DNA from: Streptomyces nigra
GTDB lineage: Bacteria; Actinomycetota; Actinomycetes; Streptomycetales; Streptomycetaceae
Reading direction: 5' to 3'
Length of the DNA stretch: 64,000 nt
Assembly (NCBI RefSeq): GCF_003074055.1
Contig: NZ_CP029043.1
Span: 6,440,501-6,504,500 of the forward strand
The notes beneath the pieces are model-generated. The model had not been told where the DNA came from and did no database searches. It worked only from the letters and a program-made list of their open reading frames with translations. Shown here one piece after another: positions 51,305 to 59,545 of this stretch. The translations under genes and the position numbers were made by a program. Position 1 is the stretch's first letter. Each line of letters starts with the position of its first letter.

Positions 51305-51615
51305 GGGCTCTCCTTGCCGGGCGAAGGCGGGTTGGGGGGTCCCGGGCCGGGGGTCCGGGTGGTTCCGACGCTGGTGGAAAGGCGGCTCAGCCGGTGCGGG
51401 GGTCAGGGATTCCGGGCATGCGGGTGGCCCTCCGTGGGGGGGTGTGCGGCCATGGCCGCGTTCATGCCGTGAACGGTGAACGCGGCACGCGCCGGTCTGG
51501 CTGACCCGTGAACCTAAAGGTATGGACCACTTTCGTCAAGACATGAAGTAAGCATGCGTGCGGGGGAGTTGAAGCAGGCGGAAGGGAGTGGGGGCGCGGA
51601 AGTGGCGATATCCGC
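51305..51615. other. intergenic region upstream of the beta-helix gene
   Basis: 311 bp between the ends of the beta-helix gene's 5' side and the TetR gene's 3' end. It contains the DasR-like site at 51516 and AT-richer DNA around 51510-51555 that probably holds the promoter. No coding frame is credible. Confidence 0.5.
51516..51531 (-). promoter_or_regulatory. DasR-responsive-element-like 16-mer
   Basis: AAAGGTATGGACCACT matches 12 of 16 positions of the dre consensus ACTGGTCTAGACCACT bound by the GlcNAc-responsive repressor DasR. It lies 212 nt upstream of the beta-helix/chitinase genes, which are the kind of genes DasR controls. Confidence 0.45.
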
Positions 51616-52323
51616 TCAGCCTGGTCCCGCGAACCGGTCCATCAACGCGTCCAGGCCGTCCGTCAGATCCGCCCGCCCGGCCCGCTCGGCGAGCGCGGGA
51701 GCGGTGGCACGCAGCCGCGGCAGCTCCCGCGGATCCATGTGGTGCAGCCCCAGCCGGAACCCGGACTCCGGCTCCTGCGGGTTGTCCACCATGGCCTGCA
51801 GCTCCACCGACACATAGCCGAGCACCCACCCCGTGAAGGCGCGGAAGAGCCGCGCCGAGCGGGCCGTGTCGAGCCCGGCCTCCTCGAACAGCGTCAGCAC
51901 CCGCTCGTGATGCCGCAGTGTCGCCGCCGGGCGCCGGGCGAGCGGCACGGCCAGCATCCGCGTGGAGAGCAGCGGCACGACCTGTGGATGGTCCAGGCAG
52001 ATGTCGTACGTCACCAGCGCCACCCGGCGCAGCTCGGCCCGCCAGCCGTCGGCCGCCTCCCCGGCGCTCAGCCGCTCCTCCAGCTCCGCGTGCAGAGCCT
52101 CCACCAGGCCGTCCAGCAGAGCGTCCTTCGAGGAGGCGTAGCGATACAGGGCCATCGCCTCGACGCCCAGTTCGGCACCGAGCCGGCGCATGCTCAGGGC
52201 CGACAGGCCCTCCCGGTCGACCAGGCGCAGGGCCGCGCCGAGGACGCGCTCGCGGTTCAGCCGCCCGTAGCGGCCCCGGTCGCTGGCACGCCGCGCCGGT
52301 CCGGGTCCGGGCTCCTTCGCCAT
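51616..52323 (-). CDS. TetR-family regulator (TetR_C type)
   Basis: 235-aa regulator. HTH region LNRERVLGAALRLVDREGLSALSMRRLGAELGVEAMALYRYASSKDALLDGL spans about residues 24-75, followed by a TetR_C-type effector domain. ATG at 52323 has GAGGAGG upstream. It is divergent from the GH15 gene. CGTAC-N2-TTACGACGT-type sites in this intergenic region and before galE at 55308 suggest its regulon. Confidence 0.9.
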   Translation of the reverse strand: MAKEPGPGPARRASDRGRYGRLNRERVLGAALRLVDREGLSALSMRRLGAELGVEAMALYRYASSKDALLDGLVEALHAELEERLSAGEAADGWRAELRRVALVTYDICLDHPQVVPLLSTRMLAVPLARRPAATLRHHERVLTLFEEAGLDTARSARLFRAFTGWVLGYVSVELQAMVDNPQEPESGFRLGLHHMDPRELPRLRATAPALAERAGRADLTDGLDALMDRFAGPG

Positions 52324-52354
52324 GGCCGACCTCCTCGCCGTCACCCCGGGCGAC

Positions 52355-52370
52355 CGTACGGTTACGACGT
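52355..52370. promoter_or_regulatory. candidate TetR operator in the TetR/GH15 intergenic region
   Basis: CGTACGGTTACGACGT equals the right three-quarters of the palindrome at 55308-55327 except for two spacer bases. It lies 32 nt before the TetR start and about 110 nt before the GH15 start. A further GTCGTA half-site occurs at about 52455. Confidence 0.5.
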
Positions 52371-52481
52371 CAACGTACGCGATCCGGGGCGGTCCGGCCC
52401 GGTTGCCGGGCCCGAACGGCCGCGTAACATGTACATATACGCCGTAAACGGGTGTCGTAAACACATGGGCGAGTGACCGTC

Positions 52482-54260
52482 ATGAGCGCACCCATCGAGG
52501 ACTACGCCCTCATCAGTGATCTGGAGACAGCGGCCCTGGTCGGCCGGGACGGCTCGGTCGACTGGCTGTGCCTGCCCCGGTTCGACTCGCCGGCCTCCCT
52601 GGCCGCCCTGCTGGGCACCCGGGACAACGGCACCTGGCGGCTCGCCCCGCTCGGCGCCGGCCGCTGCACCGGCCGGCGCTACCGGCACGACACCCTGCTG
52701 CTCCAGTCGCGCTGGACGACACCCACCGGCACCGTGCGGGTCACCGACTTCATGCCGCCCCGCACCGGGCTGCCCTGCGTCGTCCGCCTCGTCGAAGGGG
52801 TGTCGGGGACCGTCTCCCTGCGCAGCGAGCTGCGGCTGCGGTTCCACCAGGGCCGGGTCGTGCCCTGGATCCGCGCCGTAGAGGGCTGCTCGGTGGCGAT
52901 CGCCGGACCGGACGCCGTCTGGCTCGGCACCGAAGGCCCCGTCGAGCGGTCCGGCGCCGACGACCGTACGGTTCACGACTTCACCGTCACGGCCGGCCGG
53001 CGCGCCGCCCTCACCCTGGTCTGGTCGCCGTCCCACCGGCCCGGACCGCCCGCGCCGCTGGCCGTCCCGGCCGAGACGATGCTCAAGGAGACCGCCGACT
53101 TCTGGCGGCGCTGGACCGCCCAGTGCCGCTACGAGGGCCCCTGGCGGGACGCCGTCGTACGGTCCCTGATCACACTGAAGGCACTCATCTACGCGCCCAC
53201 CGGCGGGGTCGTCGCCGCGCCCACGACATCCCTGCCCGGCCGGATCGGCGGCGACCTCAACTGGGACTACCGGTACTGCTGGCTGCGGGACTCCGCCCTG
53301 ACCCTGTCCTGCCTGCTGCGCAACGGCTACCGCGAGGAGGCCACGGCCTGGGTCGACTGGCTGGTGCGCGCCGTCGCGGGCGACCCCGCCGATCTGCAGA
53401 CCGTGTACGGGGTCGGGGGCCAGCGCCTGCTGCCCGAGACCGAGGCGCCCTGGCTGCCCGGCTACGAGGGCTCCCAGCCCGTCCGCTTCGGCAACTCCGC
53501 GGCCGGTCAGTACCAGTTGGACGTCTACGGCGAGGTCCTGGACGCCCTGTGTCTGTCCCTGCGGGCCGGCATCGACCTGCCCGGCCATGTGTGGAGCCTC
53601 GTCGAGGCCCTGATGGGCCATCTGCTGCGGCACTGGCGCGAACCCGACCAGGGCCTGTGGCAACTGCGCGGACCACGGCGGCAGTTCACGCACTCCAAGG
53701 TGATGGCCTGGGTCGCCGCCGACCGGGCGCAGCGGATGGGCCGGATGCTCGGCCGCGACGGCGCGCGCGAACGGTGGCGGGCCATGCGCGACCAGATCCA
53801 CCGCGAGGTCTGCCGGGAGGGCTGGGACCCCGCCCGCCGCACCTTCACCCAGTCCTACGGCTCCCCGACCCTGGACGCCTCCGCGCTGCTGATCCCCCGG
53901 CTCGGCTTCCTGCCGCCCGAGGACCCACGGGTGCGCGGCACGGTCTCCGCGATGCGCTCCCTCGGCCACGGCGGCTTCGTGCGGCGCTACACGCCCGGCC
54001 GGGGCGCCGAGGACGGCCCCGAGGGCACCTTCGTGGCCTGCTCGCTCTGGTACGCCGACGCCCTCGCCGCGACCGGCCGGACCGGGCAGGCCCGTGAGGC
54101 GTTCGAGAGGGTCCTCGCCATCCGCAACGACGTCGGTCTGCTCGCCGAGCAGTGGGACCCGGACGCCGGCCGCCAACTCGGCAACGCGCCCCAGGCGTTC
54201 AGTCACATCGCCCTGGTGGAGACGGCGTCCGCCCTGACTCCCCGTACCCGTACGGATTGA
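52482..54260 (+). CDS. glycoside hydrolase family 15 protein (glucoamylase/trehalase-like)
   Basis: 592-aa cytoplasmic enzyme (595 if started at GTG 52473). An N-terminal beta-sandwich (PIEDYALISDLETAALVGRDGSVDWLCLPRFDSPA) is followed by the (alpha/alpha)6 barrel with GGDLNWDYRYCWLRDSALTL, a family hallmark. It has no signal peptide, which fits the trehalase-like subgroup of actinobacterial GH15 proteins rather than secreted glucoamylase. Its 3' end overlaps galE on the other strand by 62 bp. Confidence 0.9.
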   Translation: MSAPIEDYALISDLETAALVGRDGSVDWLCLPRFDSPASLAALLGTRDNGTWRLAPLGAGRCTGRRYRHDTLLLQSRWTTPTGTVRVTDFMPPRTGLPCVVRLVEGVSGTVSLRSELRLRFHQGRVVPWIRAVEGCSVAIAGPDAVWLGTEGPVERSGADDRTVHDFTVTAGRRAALTLVWSPSHRPGPPAPLAVPAETMLKETADFWRRWTAQCRYEGPWRDAVVRSLITLKALIYAPTGGVVAAPTTSLPGRIGGDLNWDYRYCWLRDSALTLSCLLRNGYREEATAWVDWLVRAVAGDPADLQTVYGVGGQRLLPETEAPWLPGYEGSQPVRFGNSAAGQYQLDVYGEVLDALCLSLRAGIDLPGHVWSLVEALMGHLLRHWREPDQGLWQLRGPRRQFTHSKVMAWVAADRAQRMGRMLGRDGARERWRAMRDQIHREVCREGWDPARRTFTQSYGSPTLDASALLIPRLGFLPPEDPRVRGTVSAMRSLGHGGFVRRYTPGRGAEDGPEGTFVACSLWYADALAATGRTGQAREAFERVLAIRNDVGLLAEQWDPDAGRQLGNAPQAFSHIALVETASALTPRTRTD

Positions 54261-55281
54261 GCTGCTGGAACCGCCAGGCGTCCCGGCACATGTCGTCCAG
54301 GCCGCGGGTCGGCCGCCAGCCCCAGGCACGCGTCACCGCGCCCGCGTCCGCGACCAGTTCGGCCACGTCGCCGGGGCGCCGGGGCCCGATCTCGTACGGC
54401 ACCCGCCAGCCGGTCGCCCGCGAGAACGCGGCGACGACCTCCAGGACGGAACGGCCCTCGCCCAGGCCCAGGTTGAACACGTGCATGCCCGTCGCGTCGC
54501 CGAGGTGGTCCAGCGCCAGCCGGTACGCGCCGACCGCGTCCATGATGTGCAGATAGTCGCGGACCGTCGTCCCGTCACGCGTCGGATAGTCGCCGCCGAA
54601 CACCCGCAGCAGCTCCCGCCGGCCGCCGGCGACCCGTGCGAGCGACGGCAGCAGATTGTCGGGCTCACCGGGCGGATCGGGGCCCAGCAGACCGCTGGGG
54701 TGGGCGCCCGCCGGATTGGCGTACCGCAGGCACAGCACCGTGTAGTCCGGCCGTCTGCGGCACACGTCGGCCAGGATCTGCTCGCACGCCCACTTCGACG
54801 CGGCGTACGGGCTCATCGGCCGCACCGGCGTCGACTCGTCGAGCGGACCGGGGCCGGCGTCGCCGTAGACCGCGCACGACGACGAGAAGATCAGGCGGCG
54901 CACCCCGTGCTCGTCCATGGCCTGCAACAGGGAGGTGGTGGCGCCGACGTTGCTGTCGTAGTACTCGACGGGCATGCGCGTGGACGCGCTCACCGAACGC
55001 AGGCCGGCACAGTGCACCACGGCGTCCACGGCGTGCCGGTCGAAGACGGCCGACAGCGCCCGGCGGTCCCGGACGTCCAGCTCGTACACGGCGCCGACGA
55101 ACCGGCCGGCGATGCGCTCCAGCCGCTGCAGCACCCGCGGGCTGCCGTGGGAGTAGTCGTCGACCACGATCACCTCGTAGCCGTGGTCGAGCAGATCGAC
55201 GCAGGCGTGGCTGCCGAGGAACCCCGCACCGCCGGTGACGAGGACCGTCGACGGTTTACTCACCGGCACGCCGCGCGTCAT
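54199..55281 (-). CDS. galE: UDP-glucose 4-epimerase-type NAD-dependent epimerase
   Basis: 360-aa extended SDR. VLVTGGAGFLGSHACVDLLDHGYEV binds NAD and YAASKWACEQ gives the YxxxK equivalent. GDYPTRDGTTVRDYLHIMDAVGAY and FNLGLGEGRSVLEVV are GalE patterns. It is about 35 residues longer than the first copy at 2510-3481. GGGAG precedes the ATG at 55281. A perfect 20-bp palindrome lies 27 nt upstream. Convergent overlap with the GH15 gene suggests the two are a regulated carbohydrate unit. Confidence 0.88.
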   Translation of the reverse strand: MTRGVPVSKPSTVLVTGGAGFLGSHACVDLLDHGYEVIVVDDYSHGSPRVLQRLERIAGRFVGAVYELDVRDRRALSAVFDRHAVDAVVHCAGLRSVSASTRMPVEYYDSNVGATTSLLQAMDEHGVRRLIFSSSCAVYGDAGPGPLDESTPVRPMSPYAASKWACEQILADVCRRRPDYTVLCLRYANPAGAHPSGLLGPDPPGEPDNLLPSLARVAGGRRELLRVFGGDYPTRDGTTVRDYLHIMDAVGAYRLALDHLGDATGMHVFNLGLGEGRSVLEVVAAFSRATGWRVPYEIGPRRPGDVAELVADAGAVTRAWGWRPTRGLDDMCRDAWRFQQLNPYGYGESGRTPSPPGRCD

Positions 55282-55307
55282 GGGCAGCCGCTCCCGGATC
55301 GCTCACA

Positions 55308-55327
55308 ACGTCGTACATTTACGACGT
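55308..55327. promoter_or_regulatory. perfect palindromic operator before galE
   Basis: Arms ACGTCGTA and TACGACGT flank a 4-nt CATT spacer. Size and symmetry are those of TetR-family operators, and a near-copy lies in the TetR/GH15 divergent region at 52355. Confidence 0.6.
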
Positions 55328-55404
55328 ATACCTCGACTATGCGCCTCGCGTCCGTTAGCGTCAAACGAACCGGCGACCGCGCCCGGCGGCCGCCGTCCCG
55401 CCCG

Positions 55405-55941
55405 TCAGACCACGCAGCCCACGTGCGCCAGCGCCTGCTTCAGCAGCACGCCGTGCCCGCCCGGCATCTCGCTCTGCACCGCCGGGGACAGGGCCTCCTG
55501 AGGACTGAACCAGACCAGGTCGAGGGCGTCCTGCCGGGGCCGGCAGTCTCCGCTGACCGGGACGACGTACGCGAGGGACACCGCGTGCTGACGCGGGTCG
55601 TGGTACGGCGTGACGCCCTGCGTGGGGAAGTACTCGGCCACGGTGAACGGCTGGAGCGCGGTCGGCACCCGGGGCAGCGCCACCGGTCCGAGGTCCTTCT
55701 CCAGGTGGCGCAGCAGCGCGTCCCGCACCCGCTCGTGGTGGAGCACGCGGCCGGAGACCAGGGTCCGGCTGACCGTTCCGTCGGGTCCGATGCGCAGCAG
55801 CAGGCCGATGCTGGTGACCTCGCCGCTGTCGTCGACGCGCACGGGCACCGCCTCGACGTACAGGATCGGCATGCGGGCGCGTGCCTGCTCCAGGTCGTCC
55901 GTGGACAGCCAGCCGGGCGTGGTTTCGGTCATGTCAGACAT
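55405..55941 (-). CDS. DUF4916 / NUDIX-like family protein
   Basis: 178-aa cytoplasmic protein: WLSTDDLEQARARMPILYVEAVPVRVDDSGEVTSIGLLLR is the usual start of this actinobacterial family, which has a Nudix-like fold but no clear Nudix box here. The ATG at 55941 begins 7 nt after the amidohydrolase stop. No ribosome-binding site is visible, so it may be translated by coupling, or leaderless from the TATGAT 7 nt upstream. Function is unknown. Confidence 0.75.
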   Translation of the reverse strand: MSDMTETTPGWLSTDDLEQARARMPILYVEAVPVRVDDSGEVTSIGLLLRIGPDGTVSRTLVSGRVLHHERVRDALLRHLEKDLGPVALPRVPTALQPFTVAEYFPTQGVTPYHDPRQHAVSLAYVVPVSGDCRPRQDALDLVWFSPQEALSPAVQSEMPGGHGVLLKQALAHVGCVV

Positions 55942-55948
55942 TGCTTGA

Positions 55949-57145
55949 TCATACTTTCCGGGAGTGCGGACGCTCGGTCGTGGTCGGGTGGGCGGAGGGG
56001 TCGGCGGACGGTTCGGCGGAGGAGAGACCGTACAGGCGGCGGGCGTTGTCGCCGGCCGTCCACGCGGCGATGCGCAGCGCGTCCGGCAGGCTCAGGTCGT
56101 CGCTGTCCACCCGGTCCTGGAGCAGCTCACCCAGGCCGCGGCGGAACGCCAGGGCCCCCAGGGTGTGGAACTCGGCCAGGCCGTAGGCGTCGGAGCTGTG
56201 GAGCAGTTTGCGGAACGGCGTGATCTCCAGCGCCTCCGCGAGCACGGCCCGCGCCCGGGCCGGGCCGACATGGTGCAGGGCGAGCCCCACGTCCAGGTAC
56301 ACATGGTCGAGGACGGCGGCCAGATAGGCGGCCTCGCGCTGGTACGGCCAGCAGTGCAGGAACAGCACCGGGATCGCGCCCCTGATGAGGTGCAGCCAGT
56401 CGGTCAGCAGGACCGGGTTCGCCCGCTGCAGCCGCAGATCGGCGTCACCGAACCCGGTGTGCAGCTGCAGGGGCAGGCCGAGGTCGACCGCCGTCCACAG
56501 CAGGTGCCGGGTCAGCACCGGGTCGGAGAGGCGTCCGCCGTCCGTCAGCCACTGCCGGGCCGAGGCGGTGACCAGCGCGTCGGTGGGCCGGGCCGGCTCC
56601 AGGTCGAGGCCGGTGCGGTACGCGGCCACCGACTTCACGGCCACCACCTCGGGACGGCGGACGGCGTCCTCGACGGCCGCGTGGAAGGCGTCGGCGTACT
56701 CGTCGGGCTCGACCCCCGAGGCCGCGACCGACTCGGCGACGGCCTCCAGACGGACCACCACATGTGCGGTGGCCCCGGCCGCCTTCGCGAGCTGCCCGGG
56801 TGTGGTGAGCGGCACCGGTGTGTAGCCGGTGTCCACACAGAGCGCCGCCACACCCGCCGCCCGCAGGAACCGCCGGTTCACCTCCGCCGCGCCCAGCTCG
56901 GCGCGCCGGGCCAGATAGGCGTCGGCGGGGGCGTGCCGGGGCAGATCGAGCAGGGGAGCGCAGTCCCGGCGTACGGACAGCCCCACCGGGGTGTCGAAGG
57001 CCGAGCCGCCGGGCCCCGGCTCGCCCTCGGTGAGCAGGGAGTCGAAGCCGGCACGGTCCAGGTCCCCGGTGACCACCCCGTGGCAGTGGTGGTCGACCAG
57101 CGGCATGGCCGCGAGCGCCTCGTGGACCGGTCCGGTGCCGCCCAC
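55949..57145 (-). CDS. amidohydrolase family protein (FluG N-terminal-like)
   Basis: 398-aa TIM-barrel metal-dependent hydrolase. N-terminal metal motif is PLVDHHCHGVV, and further candidate ligands are in LQLHTGFGD, LFLHCWPYQ and LLHSSDAYG. It starts (GTG) one nucleotide after the stop of the glutamine-synthetase-like gene, so the two are translated together. In fungal FluG the same two domains are fused in one polypeptide. It could hydrolyse a gamma-glutamyl or related amide bond; substrate unknown. Confidence 0.85.
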   Translation of the reverse strand: MGGTGPVHEALAAMPLVDHHCHGVVTGDLDRAGFDSLLTEGEPGPGGSAFDTPVGLSVRRDCAPLLDLPRHAPADAYLARRAELGAAEVNRRFLRAAGVAALCVDTGYTPVPLTTPGQLAKAAGATAHVVVRLEAVAESVAASGVEPDEYADAFHAAVEDAVRRPEVVAVKSVAAYRTGLDLEPARPTDALVTASARQWLTDGGRLSDPVLTRHLLWTAVDLGLPLQLHTGFGDADLRLQRANPVLLTDWLHLIRGAIPVLFLHCWPYQREAAYLAAVLDHVYLDVGLALHHVGPARARAVLAEALEITPFRKLLHSSDAYGLAEFHTLGALAFRRGLGELLQDRVDSDDLSLPDALRIAAWTAGDNARRLYGLSSAEPSADPSAHPTTTERPHSRKV

Positions 57146-57146
57146 G

Positions 57147-58550
57147 TCAGTACACCCACCGGTAGGCCGCCGCGACCCCGTCGTCGTCCAGCCCGTCGAC
57201 CCGCGCGATCTCGCCCTCCCGTACGGCCGTCACGGCGTCGGCGAGGACCGGCCCGAGCGCGCCGCGCAGCACCTCGTCGGTACGGAACTCCCCGACGGCC
57301 TCGCCGAGCGAGACGGGCAGCCGGCGCACCCCGAGCGTCGCCGCTTCCCGGGCGTCCAGGTGCGCGGGATCGCCGGTGACCTCTTCGGGCAACCGCGCGT
57401 CCGACGTCATGCCGTCCAGGCCGGCGGCGATCAGACAGCCCAGCGCGAGATACGGGTTGGCGGCCAGGTCGACCGGTTTGACCTCGATGTTCGCGGTCTG
57501 CTCGCGCCGGCCCACGGTGCCGGTCACCAGGCGCAGCCCGGCCTCCCGGGTCTCCCTGCCCCACGCCGTGAACGCGCCCGCCCACTGCGAGGGCCGCAGC
57601 CGTAGATAGCTCGCCGGGCTCGGCGCGGTCACCGCGGTCAGCGACGGCAGCCGGCCCAGCACCCCGGTGGCGAACGCCTCGGCCTCGGCGCGCATCCCGT
57701 GGCGGCGGTCGCCTCCCGCATGCAGATTGACGCCCTCGCGCCAGACGGACAGATGGACGTGACCGCCGTTGCCGACGCCCCGCCCGAGCAGCGCGGGCGC
57801 GAACGACACCGCGAGTCCGTGGCGCCGCGCCACCGCGCGGATCGTCTGCCGCACCAGCACACTCCGGTCGGCCGCCGCGACCGGGTCCAGCGCGGCCACC
57901 GACAGCTCGAACTGCCCGGCCGCGTACTCGGGATGGAACTGCTCGGTCTCGACCCCCTGCCGGGCCAGCGCCGCCAGCAGCTCCGCCGCGCAGTCGCTCA
58001 GCTCCACCTGCCGGGCGGCGCCGTACGCGGGTGCCGTGACCGCGGGAACGAAGGCCCCGTCGGGGCCCGGCGGGCGGGCGAAGACCCACTCGATCTCGAT
58101 GCCCGCCCGGAACGTCACCCCGTGCCGCTCGGCGGCCTCCCGGACCGTCCGACGCAGAAACGTACGGGCGCACGCCGGGTGTGGCTCGCCCTCCTGGGTG
58201 ATCCGGTCGACCGGAGCCCAGGCCCAGCCGGGCTGCGCGGCCAGCTCGACCAGCGCGGTGAGATCCGGGTAGAGGCGCAGATCGCCGTCCGGGGAGCCGA
58301 GGACGTCCGTGGTCACGACGGAGTCGTCCGCGAGGAACGTGTCGAACACGGGCGACATCCCGACGCCCCAGGCCGCCGTCGAGGGCAGCTTGGCCGTCGG
58401 GACCGTCTTCACCCGGCCGATCCCCGCCGTGTCCACGTACACCAGCACGACCCCGTGCACACCCCGGCCCGCCAGCTCGCCGCTCAGTGCGGTGGCCCGT
58501 TCGACGTCCCCGGGACGCCCTCCCGGGACGGGGTCGGCAAGGGTGGTCAT
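57147..58550 (-). CDS. glutamine synthetase-like gamma-glutamyl ligase
   Basis: 467-aa protein of the GS class I fold but divergent from housekeeping GlnA. FRAGIEIEWVF and HPEYAAGQFELSV supply the metal-binding glutamates, NGGHVHLSVW the ATP-site His, and REQTANIEVKPVDLAANPYLALG the C-terminal segment. Relatives ligate glutamate to amines (polyamines, isopropylamine, ethanolamine) instead of ammonia. ATG at 58550 has GAGGAG 5 nt upstream. It heads an operon with the amidohydrolase and the DUF4916 gene. Confidence 0.85.
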   Translation of the reverse strand: MTTLADPVPGGRPGDVERATALSGELAGRGVHGVVLVYVDTAGIGRVKTVPTAKLPSTAAWGVGMSPVFDTFLADDSVVTTDVLGSPDGDLRLYPDLTALVELAAQPGWAWAPVDRITQEGEPHPACARTFLRRTVREAAERHGVTFRAGIEIEWVFARPPGPDGAFVPAVTAPAYGAARQVELSDCAAELLAALARQGVETEQFHPEYAAGQFELSVAALDPVAAADRSVLVRQTIRAVARRHGLAVSFAPALLGRGVGNGGHVHLSVWREGVNLHAGGDRRHGMRAEAEAFATGVLGRLPSLTAVTAPSPASYLRLRPSQWAGAFTAWGRETREAGLRLVTGTVGRREQTANIEVKPVDLAANPYLALGCLIAAGLDGMTSDARLPEEVTGDPAHLDAREAATLGVRRLPVSLGEAVGEFRTDEVLRGALGPVLADAVTAVREGEIARVDGLDDDGVAAAYRWVY

Positions 58551-58603
58551 ACGGTCTCCTCGACGAACTCGGCCGCCGGGGGCGGGCGGTGCGGTGGGGC
58601 GGG

Positions 58604-59413
58604 TCAGGGCTTCACGGCCACCGCGCCGTACTGCGGCACCGGGGCGGGGGAGCCGTCGGCCCGCCACTGGGCGCAGGAGACCATGCCCGGCTCCAGCAGC
58701 TCCAGTCCCTCGAAGAACGCGGCGATGTCCTCGCCGCTGCGGGCCGTGATCGGCGGGGTGGCGTTCTCGTTCCAGAACTTCATCGCCGGGATCTGGCCCT
58801 CGCCGCCGAGCTCCGCGTCGAACGTGGGGTGCGTCAGCACCAGCAGGCTGCCGGAGGGGACGGCGGCCATGACGCGCCGCACGATGTCCCGGGCCCGGTC
58901 GTAGTCCAGCACGAAGTTGAGGATGCCCAGCATCATCACGGCGACCGGCTCGGTGAAGTCCAGCGTCTCACCCGCCCGTTCCACGATGGCGTCCGCGTCG
59001 TGCACGTCGGCGTCGATGTACGCGGTGACGCCGTCCCGGGTGCCGGTCAGCAGGGTCCGGGCGTGCACCAGCACGATCGGGTCGTTGTCGACGTACACGA
59101 TCCGGGACTCGGGGGCGATCCGCTGGGCGATCTCATGCGTGTTGTCGGCCGTCGGCAGCCCGGTGCCGATGTCGAGGAACTGCCGTACGCCGCGTTCCCC
59201 GGCCACGTGGGCGACCGCCCGGCCGAGGAACTCGCGGTCCGCGCGCGCGATGTCACGGATGATCGGGAACATCCCGGCCACCTGCTCGCCCACCTGCTGG
59301 TCGACCTCGTAGTTGTCCTTGCCGCCGATCCAGTAGTTCCACACACGCGCGTTGTGCGCCACACCGGTGTTCAGCCTCGCCGACCCGCCCGACGGGGTGT
59401 GGCCATCGCTCAC
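58604..59413 (-). CDS. SAM-dependent methyltransferase (DUF574 family)
   Basis: 269-aa cytoplasmic protein. ARVWNYWIGGKDNYEVDQQVGEQ is the signature of this large actinobacterial family, followed by the SAM-binding FLDIGTGLPTADNTHEIAQRI and VYVDNDPIVLVHARTLL. Many paralogues occur in Streptomyces without assigned substrates. GTG at 59413 has a GAGGAGAGGA upstream. It lies 53 bp upstream of the GS-like gene on the same strand and may be cotranscribed. Confidence 0.92.
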   Translation of the reverse strand: MSDGHTPSGGSARLNTGVAHNARVWNYWIGGKDNYEVDQQVGEQVAGMFPIIRDIARADREFLGRAVAHVAGERGVRQFLDIGTGLPTADNTHEIAQRIAPESRIVYVDNDPIVLVHARTLLTGTRDGVTAYIDADVHDADAIVERAGETLDFTEPVAVMMLGILNFVLDYDRARDIVRRVMAAVPSGSLLVLTHPTFDAELGGEGQIPAMKFWNENATPPITARSGEDIAAFFEGLELLEPGMVSCAQWRADGSPAPVPQYGAVAVKP

Positions 59414-59545
59414 GACTCGTCCTCTCCTCGCACGCACGACCGAAACCGGCCATCACCGCCATTGTGCCGCTCCGTTGATCACGTTGTCCCGGGAATCGGC
59501 ACAGCCGGTACGTCGTCGGCGTGCGGGCGGGGCGCCGTCGACGCG

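Noticed and set aside
49010..51472. 820-codon frame on the + strand opposite the beta-helix protein
   Set aside because: Shadow of a protein with a clear signal peptide and QxW repeats on the - strand.
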